Assembly: GCA_003991915.1 (NCBI GenBank)
Contig: RQTK01000203.1
Location: forward strand, 416,302-480,301
Length of the DNA stretch: 64,000 bases
DNA from: Elysia chlorotica
Taxonomy: Eukaryota > Mollusca > Gastropoda > Plakobranchidae
Reading direction: 5' to 3'
Shown here piece by piece: positions 48,841 to 59,235 of the stretch (position 1 is its first letter; each line of letters begins with the position of its first letter). A program made the position numbers and the translations under genes. A model generated the notes under the pieces. It saw nothing but the letters and a program-made list of their open reading frames with translations, did not search any database and was not told the DNA's origin.

Positions 48841-48935
48841 CAAGGTAAAAACGCATTACAGACCTGCGGGTACTCACCGTGGAAGCTTTCACACCTGTCT
48901 AGTGCGGGTATCCCCGCAGGCAATTACCATGAGCT
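48841..48935. promoter_or_regulatory. GC-rich dyad cluster
   Basis: CCTGCGGG (48863-48870) is the reverse complement of CCCGCAGG (48913-48920). TGCGGG-TATC-CCCGCA (48903-48918) is a closer hairpin, and TGCGGGTA occurs twice in direct orientation. A CACACCTGTC E-box-like word lies between. Confidence 0.35.
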
Positions 48936-49300
48936 TAAAAACAAAGCTTTGAGAAGAGTATAATACGGGATTTTCCAGTCCTGGAGATTCCGTCTGGGAA
49001 TTGAGAGCTTGCCAAAAAAACTGATTGGGATAGGAAATGGGTTCTGTTTGAGATCCAACGATAGACGCTATCTTTCAAATAGTTTGTTTTTGGAGTAATG
49101 TGAGCGAGTTTGCCACTCAGTAGGGATTGCTGGTACGCTCTAATACACCGGAGGTACTGTGGGAAAGATTTTTCTTGTAAACATTTTCTGTGAAAAAAAT
49201 AAATTGACCTAACCTTGGTTTCACTCATTGCAGAAGATTGGATAATATGTAAACTATATGCACCCTAAAGCTCGCTAAACCAACTAGTATTACATTATTG
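48936..49300. other. Non-coding DNA
   Basis: A 97-codon minus-strand frame (48935-49228) shows no domain. I see nothing else. Confidence 0.5.
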
Positions 49301-49535
49301 ACAAATGTAAGCCGGCGCCAGACAACCATGAACGACATAAGGGAAACTAAGCCGCCTTCAAGTGATCAGTTATGGGCCATGATAATGTGGGTATTGCTAC
49401 TACACAGTCTGGCCCGGGCCAGCTTTGACGTACGCCCGGCTTTATTGTGTCTGATTTGCATACATTTCCATAGGTTTGATGACTCAAAGCATAATCATGA
49501 TCACTTGTACAGAATACAAAACGGAAATCTTGAAC
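49301..49535. promoter_or_regulatory. Candidate conserved non-coding block
   Basis: Contains CTGATTTGCATAC (perfect POU octamer ATTTGCAT near 49451), GATGACTCAAAG (AP-1-like TGACTCA), GGCCCGGGCC and CATAATCATGATCA homeobox-like words. An 88-codon frame overlaps but is unrecognised. Confidence 0.38.
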
Positions 49536-50080
49536 AGATAGGAGAGACCAAGGGGCAAAGGTAGCTCTTAAACAACTCTGGGATGGAAGTATAGTCTAAA
49601 AGTGTTGCCTTGGTCTGGCTATCAAATATATGGTGTTAGAGCAATATTATCCCTTTTTATCGTGATTGAAGATAATAGTTTAATTGATAACAAAATTATA
49701 TCGGAGACAAGCAAGCAAGAAATGGTAGACGTTATTTTCTCTTTCTCTTTCTTTTGTTAGGCATGCGAAATATAAATAAACCTCCAGATATTAGGCTTTG
49801 TTATCAACACTGTAAGCTTACGGTTAATGTGTTTGGTGTAGAAGGACACCATGACACAGAGTAATTGCGTCGTTTATCTTGGCTCCATTATGCTTTAAGC
49901 TCACAAAAAATAATGTTCTATCAATATCAGCAACGCTGCCCGTCTCGTCACTGGATCTATCCATACGAGCTACTTATGATATACTTGCCATGGTCTAATT
50001 TGGTGGTCTTTTGTGTATTTCCCAAGTCGGAGTCATATATTGCCTCACCATCTTAGCAAGATTTTCCCAATTCCTTCTGG
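49536..50080. other. AT-rich non-coding DNA
   Basis: A short CTTTCTC run near 49738. No gene. Confidence 0.55.
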
Positions 50081-50455
50081 TGTCTTTTGTCTCAAAAATG
50101 TCTTTACGGAAGGATGTTCGCAGGGTCAATACCGGGTACACGGAGGTTGTAAACGCTATCGCAGTATCAGCGGCTCTGGCTTAGATCACCCTAGCAGCTC
50201 GCACATTCAAGAAGCATGGAAAGTGTTTCCGCTGGAACAATTCACTTCCGTTCATTCTACATCCGCTGCGCCTCTGGCCTGTCCGTGGCCCTTTCTCTGC
50301 AGTATCAGGGGAATGATGGCCTTGTTAACTCGATAGAAATCAGGGCGATGCCTGTAGCCTGTCTCGCGATCTGTGTTCCCGGGCAGCTGGCCATTCTGTG
50401 GCCATCGATCCCAACATGCGGGCTCAAGAGACTAAAGGCTTGAAATGAGGTTCTG
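50081..50455. promoter_or_regulatory. Candidate conserved non-coding block
   Basis: Complex GC-richer DNA: GGATGTTCGCAGGG, TAAACGCTATCGCAG, GGACGG-free GGCCTGTCCGTGGCCC and GTTCCCGGGCAGCTGGCC. Two overlapping plus-strand frames (107 and 75 codons) are not recognised, and neither has splice sites that would retain it. Confidence 0.33.
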
Positions 50456-50594
50456 TTTAATGTACGACTGGCGTTCTACTTAGCATTAGTTAAAGGCAGC
50501 AAGCACTAAAAGCAGCCACGAGGGGAAAACTGAAAACATCTTCGATGCAGACAAACAACGTAATTACCGTGAGTACTCTTGATATTTTAGGTAA

Positions 50595-50607
50595 TGGGGG
50601 GGGGGGG
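50595..50607. repeat. Poly-G, about 13 bp
   Basis: A G run within AT-rich DNA. Confidence 0.85.
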
Positions 50608-50659
50608 CAAATATTCAATTTTCACACACACAAATACACGAATATTAAAATAAAAGAAG

Positions 50660-50965
50660 AGTGGTAGCAGATGGAGAAGGAGTGGAGTTGGTTTATTGTC
50701 CAACGGCAGTACTATATAGGCTATATTGTGGACGGATCCCAAGACTGACGTCTGGCAAAAATTTGGCAAAATGTGCTGCCACACTTGAGACAGGGCGGGG
50801 ATATCATGGCTCCTGTCTCAGCGGGTCACATGAAACTGACAGCAACCCAACTACATGTAGTTACAGGGGACGACATTGGACAACAAAAATCTGCCGATCG
50901 TGGGATTCGAACCGCGGACTCCCGATCTGGAGACCTACGCTCTACCTCTTGAGCCAGTTCGCTGG
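50660..50965 (-). mobile_element. tRNA-headed SINE
   Basis: On the minus strand the element starts with a tRNA-like head. Box A is TGGCTCAAGAGG and box B is the exact consensus GGTTCGAATCC, about 37 bp apart, with acceptor-like CGATCGGCAG. It continues into a body with GTCAGTTTCATGTGAC, GCTGAGACAGGAGCCATG and TATCCCCGCCCTGTCTC, and ends near AATAAACCAACTCC. The anticodon stem pairs imperfectly and there is no tRNA 3' end, so it is a retroposon rather than a tRNA gene. It is transcribed by RNA polymerase III in principle. Mollusc SINE groups with conserved central domains exist, but I cannot name the family. Confidence 0.85.
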
Positions 50966-51593
50966 AGGAGTGTTGAACTGTTTATGTATGAAAAGAACCT
51001 CTTTTTGGGTGGTTCATTTAGAGGAAAAAGTACTTCGTCAAAGTATTCATGCGCAGACTTCTGGTTTACAAAGATGTAACCTAGAATTGTTTGAAACCTA
51101 ACGGTTATTTATTGGTCCGTTAAAAACCTTAAATCTGAAATAGTGATTAGCCTAAAAGGCCAAAACATTGTTTAACTAGTAGATTTCGAACCGCAACGAG
51201 ATGCGCAATGATCCTAGTTTTATCCCCCTTTTTTATTTAAATAATTAAACCTATGGATTTCTAACACTAGCGATTGCTACCTCTCACGTCTACTTCCAAA
51301 ATATTGTTTTAGGGTTCTATATCGTGGTCTTGGTTGATATGCACTTGAGTTAACTTGTAATCTGTTTTTGTAACATTTTCTCTTGTTTGGTTAAACTTTA
51401 TAAACTTAAAATTGGTTTTATACCTTGACTCTACCTATATCCTAGTAGTTTTAAACTTAGAGCTTTGTTACTTTGCACCAAAAACAGGTATAGTTTTGCG
51501 TTTTCTTATAATCCTTTTTAATAACAGTTTATCTATATGTATATTGTATAGGTCTAACAGTCTCTCAAGATTTATGACTATATTGTGTGACCC
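50966..51593. other. AT-rich non-coding DNA
   Basis: No feature is recognised. Confidence 0.55.
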
Positions 51594-52125
51594 CTATGGC
51601 GTGTATCCTCCTTTATAATGTTCTAAACAATACAAGTGCTATTAAAACTATCGACTTATCGATGAATTCGAACGTGTTCACAAAGATGTGAAGACATGCG
51701 ATATGTATTTTAAACCATTCTTCCAAATAATTTTAAATTGTGGCAATTGTATTGTTTCAAACTGCAGCATTTTATTCACGATTGCTTTATCTTCGAATTT
51801 ATTTAGAGAGTATTTTATGTTACGGGGAAAGGCACATGCCAAACGCAGGAAAGGGATGTGTTGCAACATTTAAATAGAGTTTTCTGCATAAACAACTTAC
51901 GGAAACAAAAGGTTAAGAAAAATAACAAGCTAAGTGGTGGGTGAAAATATAAGATATTGGTTATACAGTGAAATAATTTTTGAGCCAATTTCCTCTCGAT
52001 GTTTAATATGCTATGAGTTTAATAGAAATAAAAAGGAAACGGTGCCAGCGTCAATGAATTTATTGAAGATGTGAGAAACTAACAACACTTAGTAATGAAA
52101 GTTAATAAGTGATGCATTATAGTTT
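51594..52125. repeat. Tandem duplication, copy 1
   Basis: Consists of part a (51594-51703), part b (51704-51800), a unique 70-bp link, and part d (51871-52125). All except the link recur in copy 2. Confidence 0.93.
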
Positions 52126-52130
52126 ACCCA

Positions 52131-52860
52131 CTATGGCGTGTTCCCTCCTTTATAATGTACTAAACAATACAAGTGCTGTTAAAACTATTGACTTATCGAT
52201 GAATTCTTCCTTTTTGACAAAGATGCGAAGACATGCGATATACATCTTACATTTTATGTTGCATTGTGCCCCTCACAAACTACTAGGCGCAACAATGCAT
52301 TAGGTTAACCCTTTCCTTCCAAAAATTCCCACAAAGAATGTGTTTAAATAAGTGCGAGCCTTGATTTCGCTCCCTACTGGTGGAGTCGGTGTCAGTTTTA
52401 TGTGATCGGCTGAGATAGGAGTGATGTTGATTTCAACATAGAATAAGAAAGAGATGTTATGTATTTTAAACCATTTTTAAAATAATTTTAAATTCTGGCA
52501 ATTGTATTGTTTCAAACTGCGGCATTTTATTGACGACTGCTTTATGTTCGAATTTAGTAATGAAAATTAATAGCTGATACATCATAGTTTCCTCCTTTAG
52601 GTAAATAGAGTTTTCTGCATAAACAACTTACGGAAACAAAAGGTTAAGAAAAATAACAAGCTAAGTGGTGGGTGAAAATATAAGATATTGGTTATACAGT
52701 GAAATAATTTTTGAGCCAATTTCCTCTCGATGTTTAATATGCTATGAGTTTAATAGAAATAAAAAGGAAACGGTGCCAGCGTCAATGAATTTATTGAAGA
52801 TGTGAGAAACTAACAACACTTAGTAATGAAAGTTAATAAGTGATGCATCATAGTTTCCCC
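52131..52860. repeat. Tandem duplication, copy 2 (with insertion)
   Basis: Part a recurs at 52131-52241, part b at 52461-52556 and part d at 52602-52856. Part d has 255 bp in both copies and is almost identical, whereas a and b have diverged more. The link is replaced by an extra copy of the AGTAATGAAA...CATAGTTT end of part d (52556-52590), so that end occurs three times. Confidence 0.93.
52242..52460. mobile_element. 219-bp insertion containing a SINE central-domain fragment
   Basis: Present only in copy 2. Bases 52391-52430 read GTCAGTTTTATGTGATC and GCTGAGATAGGAGTGATG, aligning with the body of the SINEs at 40765-40929 and 50660-50965. To the left, TGCATTGT and ACAATGCA form an inverted pair around the 52258-52300 region. 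Clear target-site duplications are not visible. Confidence 0.5.
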
Positions 52861-53390
52861 CTTTAGGTAATACATTGCGTAATTACTTGAAAACCCACGT
52901 CAGTTTCAATAAATCCAACAGCAGAAAACAAAACAAAACGTACTTTGCAATTTGCTTGGCACGTCTACCTTTGTAGTACCGATTTCTATCAAATAGAACG
53001 TGCCTTGTTAATTAATGATTTATTTAGCTACAGTTTTGTTGACTTTCTAAGACAAAAAAGTATCAGTTTGTTTTGAGTGATGACAGGGCTAGGAAAAGTG
53101 ATGTCAGAAGTGCCTTATCGTGATAATTCACACAAAAGACAGAATGATGAAAAGAAATAACGAAAAGAAAGCAATACGTATGTTGTTAATTAAAAGAAAA
53201 GGGGTGCGGATTATTTATATAAAAAAGAACATAATGAAAAATAACTATTCTTGTCTATAAAATCATGTGTAGGCAGAATGAAGGATAAAGATTTAATAAA
53301 ATGAATGATTATGATAATTTTATTTTCAATGACAAGCTCTACCGAAATGATAAAACGAATGATAAACAACGCAATTAAAATAAAGACTTG
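52861..53390. other. AT-rich non-coding DNA
   Basis: No feature is recognised. Confidence 0.6.
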
Positions 53391-53600
53391 ATGGTACGCA
53401 TGACCCAAAAAATAACACGTTCAGGAAGAGACATTGCGCAAGAGAATAGTGTCTTCTTTGTGACAATCCGTTCAGAGACGCCCTCGTCTATGTGTAGCAG
53501 CCTTCTCTGTTCTGCAGATTACGCCAGGGGCAAATTACATGTTGTCATCCCATCAGAATCAATATGTAATTGCTCTAAGACAAAATAGTTCTCCAGGTCT
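53391..53600. promoter_or_regulatory. Candidate conserved non-coding block
   Basis: GCAGATTACGCCAGGGGC, AAATTACATG, GAATCAATATGTAATTGC and CCCTCGTC words. Homeobox-like ATTA/TAAT cores cluster at 53515-53575. The 66-codon frame is unrecognised. Confidence 0.33.
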
Positions 53601-54060
53601 ACCTCCCTACGTGGGCCTCCGTTCTTATTCTCTCCCACCTTATTTTTTTACTCTCTCAACTTAGAGCAATTTTCTTGTCTAATTGCTGCCTTGCTTTCAA
53701 GAAAACATTAAAAATGTATTTCTGCAACAAAGAGAACATTGTGAAAGTAGGGTGGGCGAAGAAGGTGGGCCGAAAATCTTACTCATGAGCGAAAACAATT
53801 TCTTAGAATTTAAATAAACACATTTATTTGCTTTTGGTTTCGCTCTATAAATTCGCAGGATTGTCAACAGCGAAATCCTGTGTTGTTTGTGAGCAAGGTT
53901 TTGTTTGAATTGAGGGTGTTTATCTTGTTCGATGTGTGTCCATAGAGCATTGATTTGCTTTGCTGCTGTAAACAGCATAAGAATGCCGAATGAATACAGA
54001 AATGTTGAATTGGAGGATAAAGACCAGGATGGAGATGTCAGAACTGTTTTTGAATGAGGC
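53601..54060. other. AT-rich non-coding DNA
   Basis: The 161-codon minus-strand frame at 53697-54182 is among the longest repeat-free frames in the window. Its composition (many Ser/Thr/Leu/Phe) and the absence of any motif I recognise do not support a gene. Confidence 0.45.
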
Positions 54061-54380
54061 GATGCCACACAAAAGAGCGCTGTCCGGCTATGCCGAGCCA
54101 GTGAACTGATGCAGAAAGATTGCATTTTGTTGTGCAAAGAAACTCGCGCGTCGTGCGCCCTGCTCCTCGCACGCTCGTGCATTCGCTTCAGATTCTACGT
54201 TTTTTTTCCAATATTGAATACTCCTTTCTCGCTTGTTTCTCTCAGGTTTCTTTCGGGGGTTTCGTTTGATTGATCGCAAATGCATGTTTGTGCGCCTTTG
54301 CAAGCATGCGTCTCAAGTGTTTCACATGTTTGCTTGATGGTTGCCTGTTAGCGCACGTACAAAAAGCGCCTTTCGAGGGA
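54061..54380. promoter_or_regulatory. CpG-richer block
   Basis: GAGCGCTGTCCGGC, CTCGCGCGTCGTGCGCC, CGCACGCTCGTGC and AAAAAGCGCC words. It could be regulatory or part of an untranslated exon. No splice or coding evidence. Confidence 0.25.
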
Positions 54381-54480
54381 AGGAAGGAAACAACGCCATA
54401 TTTGTATTTGATAACTTTGTTGTTTGACTGGAATGGAAAGGGGTATGGGTGGCTAAATGAGAGGGTTTTTAATTCCATTT

Positions 54481-54546
54481 GTTTTTTTTTTTCCTTTTTG
54501 TTGACAACTTGGGGGGGGGGGGGGGGGGGCGGCTTTTTTTTTTTTT
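54481..54546. repeat. Poly-T / poly-G(19) / poly-T homopolymer cluster
   Basis: T runs at 54482-54492, G x19 at 54511-54529, then CGGC and 13 T (54534-54546). A G run of 19 can form an intramolecular quadruplex. Its exact length may be an assembly approximation. Confidence 0.9.
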
Positions 54547-54756
54547 ATGCTTATTTTAGCTGGACGTTGATGTGGTCTGTTTATATTATTGAGCTTTCAC
54601 TATCTCGATATATTTAGAAAGTTTTCCCTCTCGCTGTTTTCCTCCCTCTCTTGTATTGCTCTCCCTCACTTCTCAAATAGTCATCCTGTTACTTTGTGAC
54701 TCTATATTTTTGTTTATCGATTTGATGTGTTTTGTAACGCCTCTCTTTTACTCTTT

Positions 54757-54895
54757 TTATGGCTGACTACATTGCTATCAGTTCCCGTAGATAGAAAAAC
54801 GACGTTAAACAGCCAAGATTTAACCCTGGAAATCCTGGCACACCAGATCAGAGCACTAAACGGCTGAGCTACCACATCTCTCATGTCTCGACCGC
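54757..54895 (-). mobile_element. Composite SINE fragment, tRNA-like
   Basis: On the minus strand, TGGTAGCTCAGCCG is a good box A and GGGTTAAATCTTGG a degenerate box B, giving a tRNA-like head. On the plus strand the adjacent ATAGAAAAACGACGTTAAACA matches the typical 3' end of many mollusc SINEs in the opposite orientation. The two parts may therefore be a head-to-tail fusion of two insertions. Confidence 0.55.
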
Positions 54896-54953
54896 TTTCA
54901 GTTCGGCAATATCGGTCCCTTTATTTGTCCGCTCCTACATCCCACCCCTTCCT

Positions 54954-54958
<5 letters not shown>

Positions 54959-55004
<46 letters not shown>

Positions 55005-55012
55005 CTCTCTAT
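54959..55012. repeat. (CT)n microsatellite
   Basis: A pure CT run to 55001, then CGTTCTCTCTATCTG. Confidence 0.98.
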
Positions 55013-55094
55013 CTGCCCATCAACACACCCCTTCCCTTCCCTAATCTCTTATCCCCCATACCCCCACTTTCTCATTGTTTCTGCACTGGCCTTG

Positions 55095-55205
55095 CTCCTC
55101 GTCCCCAGCTGATCCCTCACACTTGACTGCCTGGCTTTAATCACGTGACCCACCCACTAATTATTACGCCCATTCAGGACACTTGAAACTTCGTCAAGTC
55201 CCCCC
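55095..55205. promoter_or_regulatory. Compact candidate enhancer
   Basis: Within 70 bp are CACTTGA (55120-55126, NKX-like), the palindromic E-box TCACGTGA (55141-55148), a TAATTATTA homeobox word (about 55158) and a second CACTTGA (55180-55186). One of the densest motif clusters in the window. The binding factors are inferred. Confidence 0.42.
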
Positions 55206-55384
55206 TCCCCAATCCTTTTTTTTCGTCTCGTTTAATTCCATTCTGCTCCACCCTGAACTCTTATTCTATTCTATTCTTTCCTCCCTCTCATCTTCATCAC
55301 TCACTCCGTGAGGCCAATTGGTATTTCACAAAATACTCTGTTCTGTACTGAACATTTTTTTAGTTTTATTTTGACCAACTTCTT
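55206..55384. other. Pyrimidine-biased non-coding DNA
   Basis: A short TTCTATTCTATTC simple sequence near 55260. No gene. Confidence 0.55.
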
Positions 55385-55458
<74 letters not shown>

Positions 55459-55465
55459 GCCTCTA
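55385..55465. repeat. (CT)n microsatellite
   Basis: A CT run of more than 50 bp with GT and GC interruptions at its end. Confidence 0.98.
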
Positions 55466-55534
55466 ACCAGATAATCCTTGCACTTTTCTAAGCGAATATC
55501 TCTATTCTTTTCTTCAAATTAGTGAACCCACTCA

Positions 55535-55745
55535 GTCTTCCTTTGATCCGCTGCATTAATGAGGTCGTGGCAAGGGCCTTGAGACGTAATTAATTAACAC
55601 TTTGCTGCAAGTGTTCCGAGCAAGGGTTAGTCTCGACCATTTCCTCAAAATCTCAAGGATTTTACACTTTGACCTCCTCTGCTGTCATGGCTTTTCATTG
55701 ATCACCAAGTAGGGGGCGTGCTCTTTGCAAATGTTGGGCCAGAAA
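55535..55745. promoter_or_regulatory. Strong candidate conserved non-coding block
   Basis: GCATTAATGAGG, GACGTAATTAATTAAC, GCAAGTGTTCCGAGC, ACTTTGACCTCC (nuclear-receptor half-site), TTCATTGATCACC and CTTTGCAAATG (octamer-like), in repeat-free sequence after the CT tract. Confidence 0.42.
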
Positions 55746-56850
55746 CATGGAGAAAATATAGAAATATACACAGTCAGACAGCCAGTTGGATGAATACGGC
55801 GCACAATTATGATAGAAGACGAGATTATTTGTATATTTTTAAACTATAAAAAGTAACGACTGGTATTTAACAATATGCGATAATTATCGACGCAAGTGAT
55901 ATACAAAGTAAAATTGATCTAAAAATTAAAACAGAACCTGAACACCGAGAAATATAACGCGTGACATGAGAAAAAGGATGTGTAGGGAGGGACTAAAATA
56001 TGAGAGAAAAAAGTGTGTGTGTGTGTGGGGGGGGGGAGGAGATGATGAATAAAAATATGCTATTGCTTTTTTTTGGATGAACTTTTATTTGTTAACTTTA
56101 TCTCAGTTAGAATATAATATGTTGTACGTTTCGTTAGCTTATTTCTTTTTGTTTTTAGGTTCAAATAATTATATCTAAACAAAAGTCTTAAGGCAATGTC
56201 AAAGCAAATAAGTAATATAATGCTAAAAAGTACACTAAAATAATATATCCTTTCGTGCTGATTCATTCGTCCAGATAGCGTGCTGTTAATAGCAATTACT
56301 ATGTTGTCACTTGCACACTCCTCAATATTTTTGTACTTTTTCTTCACTTCACGTGTGTTAACGCAAGTTGTGTAAGCCTGACTATCACATGACATTGCTA
56401 TGACAGCTTCCTATGGCGGCCCGTGCAGAAGCTGCCAAATGATTAAAATAATGATGGTGAGGGACGGAAGCGATATCTGTTGCCTTTCAAAAAGTGATAA
56501 TCATGAAAATTATGAACTGATATAGCATCGTGACATAGAATATTGAACAGTTTATTAGAAAACGAAATCAAAGACAGTAGCGCAAGATAAGAGATATTGG
56601 AATTAACCATATACATACACACAAATATAGAGAGAGATAACCGTGAGCCAACTTCTTCATTAATTTAATGAATAATTTAATTTGTACCCGACATAATAAT
56701 TTGCAAAGAGGTTAACATTGAGAGAACGACAAAGCATTCATTGGATTGTTAATCACCAACTAAAAGGATACAAAAATAAAAATTGACAGCCTGGTGCTAC
56801 ACATTTATTCCCCTCATGTTGATCTATAAACCAAAGTTCAGAGAGCTGGG
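55746..56850. other. AT-rich non-coding DNA
   Basis: (GT)6-7 then G10 at 56013-56037. A 111-codon minus-strand frame (56060-56395) has a hydrophobic stretch in the middle but resembles no family. Confidence 0.5.
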
Positions 56851-57145
56851 AAACGTTGGCGAACATTTCTCTATTGTAGCCTCACTGGGAGGAAAAATTG
56901 AACTTCTGTGCTGTTACAAAGAAGACAGAAAAGACACCCTGAAGTGTTAGCTTTCCTGGACTGTCCGAGCTGCTTGACCATGGGCTACTGGCCAGTGGAG
57001 TTGATGAGTTCCTACAAGAAGTACTTAAGCTGGACTTTGGGTGTGGTCAACACCCCGCGCTTTTCCATCAAAGAATCATTTGAGGTTAACTTCACTCAAA
57101 GAAGAGCTCTCTCAAAGAGCTATCTCTTCTCAGTCCGATGATTGT
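56851..57145. promoter_or_regulatory. Complex block, weak regulatory candidate
   Basis: Less AT-rich, with TTCTCTATTGTAGCC, GGGCTACTGGCCAGTGG (CTGGCCAG palindrome) and CTTAAGC words. A 77-codon plus-strand frame (56908-57141) is open but unrecognised. Confidence 0.22.
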
Positions 57146-57295
57146 CGTTAAAAGGGATTTTGCTCTTGAGGACCTAAGTTTATAAAAACCTAAGCTCCTT
57201 ATGTATTCAGCATTTCTCAGAGCATTTGTTGGTTTTTCTTTATACCTTAGAATTTCAATTTTAATTTTATGAATATTAATTTCTTGAGCCTTTGA

Positions 57296-57314
57296 GTCTC
57301 TGTCTCTCTCTATA

Positions 57315-57385
<71 letters not shown>

Positions 57386-57430
57386 ATCTATCTATCTATC
57401 TCTATCTATCACCCCCTCTCTCTCTCTGTT
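57296..57430. repeat. Imperfect (CT)n with (TATC)n
   Basis: A CT run to about 57381, then TATC/CTATC units, then CT. Ser-Leu frames are artefacts. Confidence 0.97.
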
Positions 57431-58648
57431 TTATTTCAATCGCTTACACCACCGTATTTTTTTATCTCATCTTTTTTTTATCCTAGCATCATTCTTTAAT
57501 TCTCTTTTAAACTCCGAACTCTTTTTTTCCAGTATATAGAGTCTAAAAAGACAAGAAACGCAGTGGGTATTGGCGCAAGGGAATGTTATTTCTATTAAAC
57601 CTGACACCGGAAATCACCAAATGCGCAGAGGGGAATCCCCCAAGCAGCGTTCTAGTGCAAATGTGATATCAATGGGGATTCTCAGAAGTGGAGTTGAGAT
57701 ACACAGCTAGCAGACAATCAAAATACAAAAACGGCGACCTGATCTCTCCTGATGGCTATAGCTACTGAACGTCATTCTTTTTTTTCCTTTAACAATCTAC
57801 TGAAACCAAGTTGACGCGCATTTTCCCTTTTCTGTTGGAATTGCAATGATACGGGGGTTTCATGTCAGAGCTTCGGTCTGCGTGTCTGCCGTGAACAGTT
57901 TGAAACCTGGGGATATTGGAGATTAAAAAAACCCGTAAAAACTTGATTTGAAGAAATGCCCAAAGATTGTTATCTGTGAAGCTTCCTCTGAGCCTTTATT
58001 TGTTTCTGTAATTGAGAGTTGACACGCTAGCCTGGTTTTTGCACTCTCGAACGAAACTCAAGATCCTGAAAGTTCATGCAATTCTGATTTCTTGTTTTAC
58101 ATCGGGGATTGTCGTTCGTGTCAGCACACTAAGAAAATAACTTTTTCTTTAAAAATTCACGTTTCTTGTGAAAGTTATGTAATGGACATGTAAGGAAATA
58201 GATCGAGCCATTATTTTTCCCAGTTAGTGTTAGAAGCTGCTTCTATTCCTTAATAGTAAAATTATTACACAAAACATTGTTATGTTACTCGCACCGGTTA
58301 CCGACCTGTATAATCAAGGGGTCGGTGTGATCTTAGTAGTTTCACACTAGGCTGCCATTATTCAGAATAGTATTCCGAATAACTCTACAGCTTAACTCTG
58401 TATCATCATTCATCTTTTCACCGCAACAGAACTGGTACATGTACTAGTACTGCAGCTAGTAAACGATGATGCAAAGCGGGCGAGCTGTGGCCCCATATGC
58501 CTCTCACCCCGAGAGGTCCCAGTTATTAACGTTTAGATCTCACCCGATTAAGTTTGAATGCTCTTACGCCGAATTAAAAAGTCTGAATTGTTACGCTTAG
58601 TCGATGATGCTATGATTTTATGACGCTCGAGTCAAGCTAGAAAACTAA
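57431..58648. other. Mostly non-coding unique DNA
   Basis: A complex patch at 57590-57750. At 58500-58516 CCTCTC-ACCCC-GAGAGG forms a six-base hairpin. At 58362-58384 a TATTCAGAATA / TATTCCGAATA pair resembles the hairpin word of the duplication further right. Confidence 0.5.
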
Positions 58649-58682
58649 ACACACACACACACACACACACACATACACACAC
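58649..58682. repeat. (CA)n microsatellite
   Basis: AC units with one AT interruption. Confidence 0.98.
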
Positions 58683-58697
58683 TCACTTTACCTCTGC

Positions 58698-59233
58698 CTC
58701 CCTACATTAAATCTAAGCCAGTATGTTAAGCAATTATATACATTTAGGTTGAATAAATTTACTTTATGGTGGCTAAGCAAACTCACAGATTCTAATTTTT
58801 CATTACAAATCACGCTAAATCTTCTTCGAGTTCTACATGCAACTTTAGTCCTAGCCTCAAGTTTGCCTTAGTACATATCATACTCGCTTGAATTTAATGC
58901 TTAATATATGAAATCCCCTTAAAATGCATATTTTGTCCAATCATATCTCAATTTTTATTTATTTAGACGCATTTTAAAAATCGAAACGAGGTATACAGGT
59001 CAGGATAAACAGCTACACCATCCATGTGTCTCCGTTAGCCACTATTCCGAATAACAGGCCCGCTGCGGAACTGTTATTCGGAGTACTATTCCGAATAATC
59101 ACTTCGTTCACCGTAAATCAATCTCTTTTTTCCTTCCTTAGTTTTTATATCCAATATACACGTACTATCTAGGGTTTGAACGGCGGTTTCAGACCAAGAG
59201 ACGACGTCCCTTGCTACGTGCTCTCCATTCACC
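58698..59233. repeat. Tandem duplication, copy 1, with ATTCCGAATA hairpin
   Basis: Starts CTCCCTACATTAAATC and ends TACGTGCTCTCCATTCACC. Offset to copy 2 is about 539 bp. Inside, ATTCCGAATAACAG is followed after 13 bp by CTGTTATTCGGAGT (one mismatch), then ACTATTCCGAATAATC. The right end on the minus strand contains CCGTTCAAACCC, a box B-like word, so a tRNA-derived origin is possible. Confidence 0.93.
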
Positions 59234-59235
59234 CA

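Noticed and set aside
50888-50965. Functional tRNA gene on the minus strand
   Set aside because: Box A and box B are good, but the anticodon arm pairs poorly. The sequence continues into a SINE body shared with other copies.
50876-51079. 67-codon plus-strand frame
   Set aside because: It is the antisense of the tRNA-like SINE head (the familiar GFEPRT-type translation of box B).
53697-54182. 161-codon minus-strand frame without repeats
   Set aside because: No domain, signal or family resemblance. Opposing and overlapping frames exist, and chance frames of this length are possible in 64 kb.
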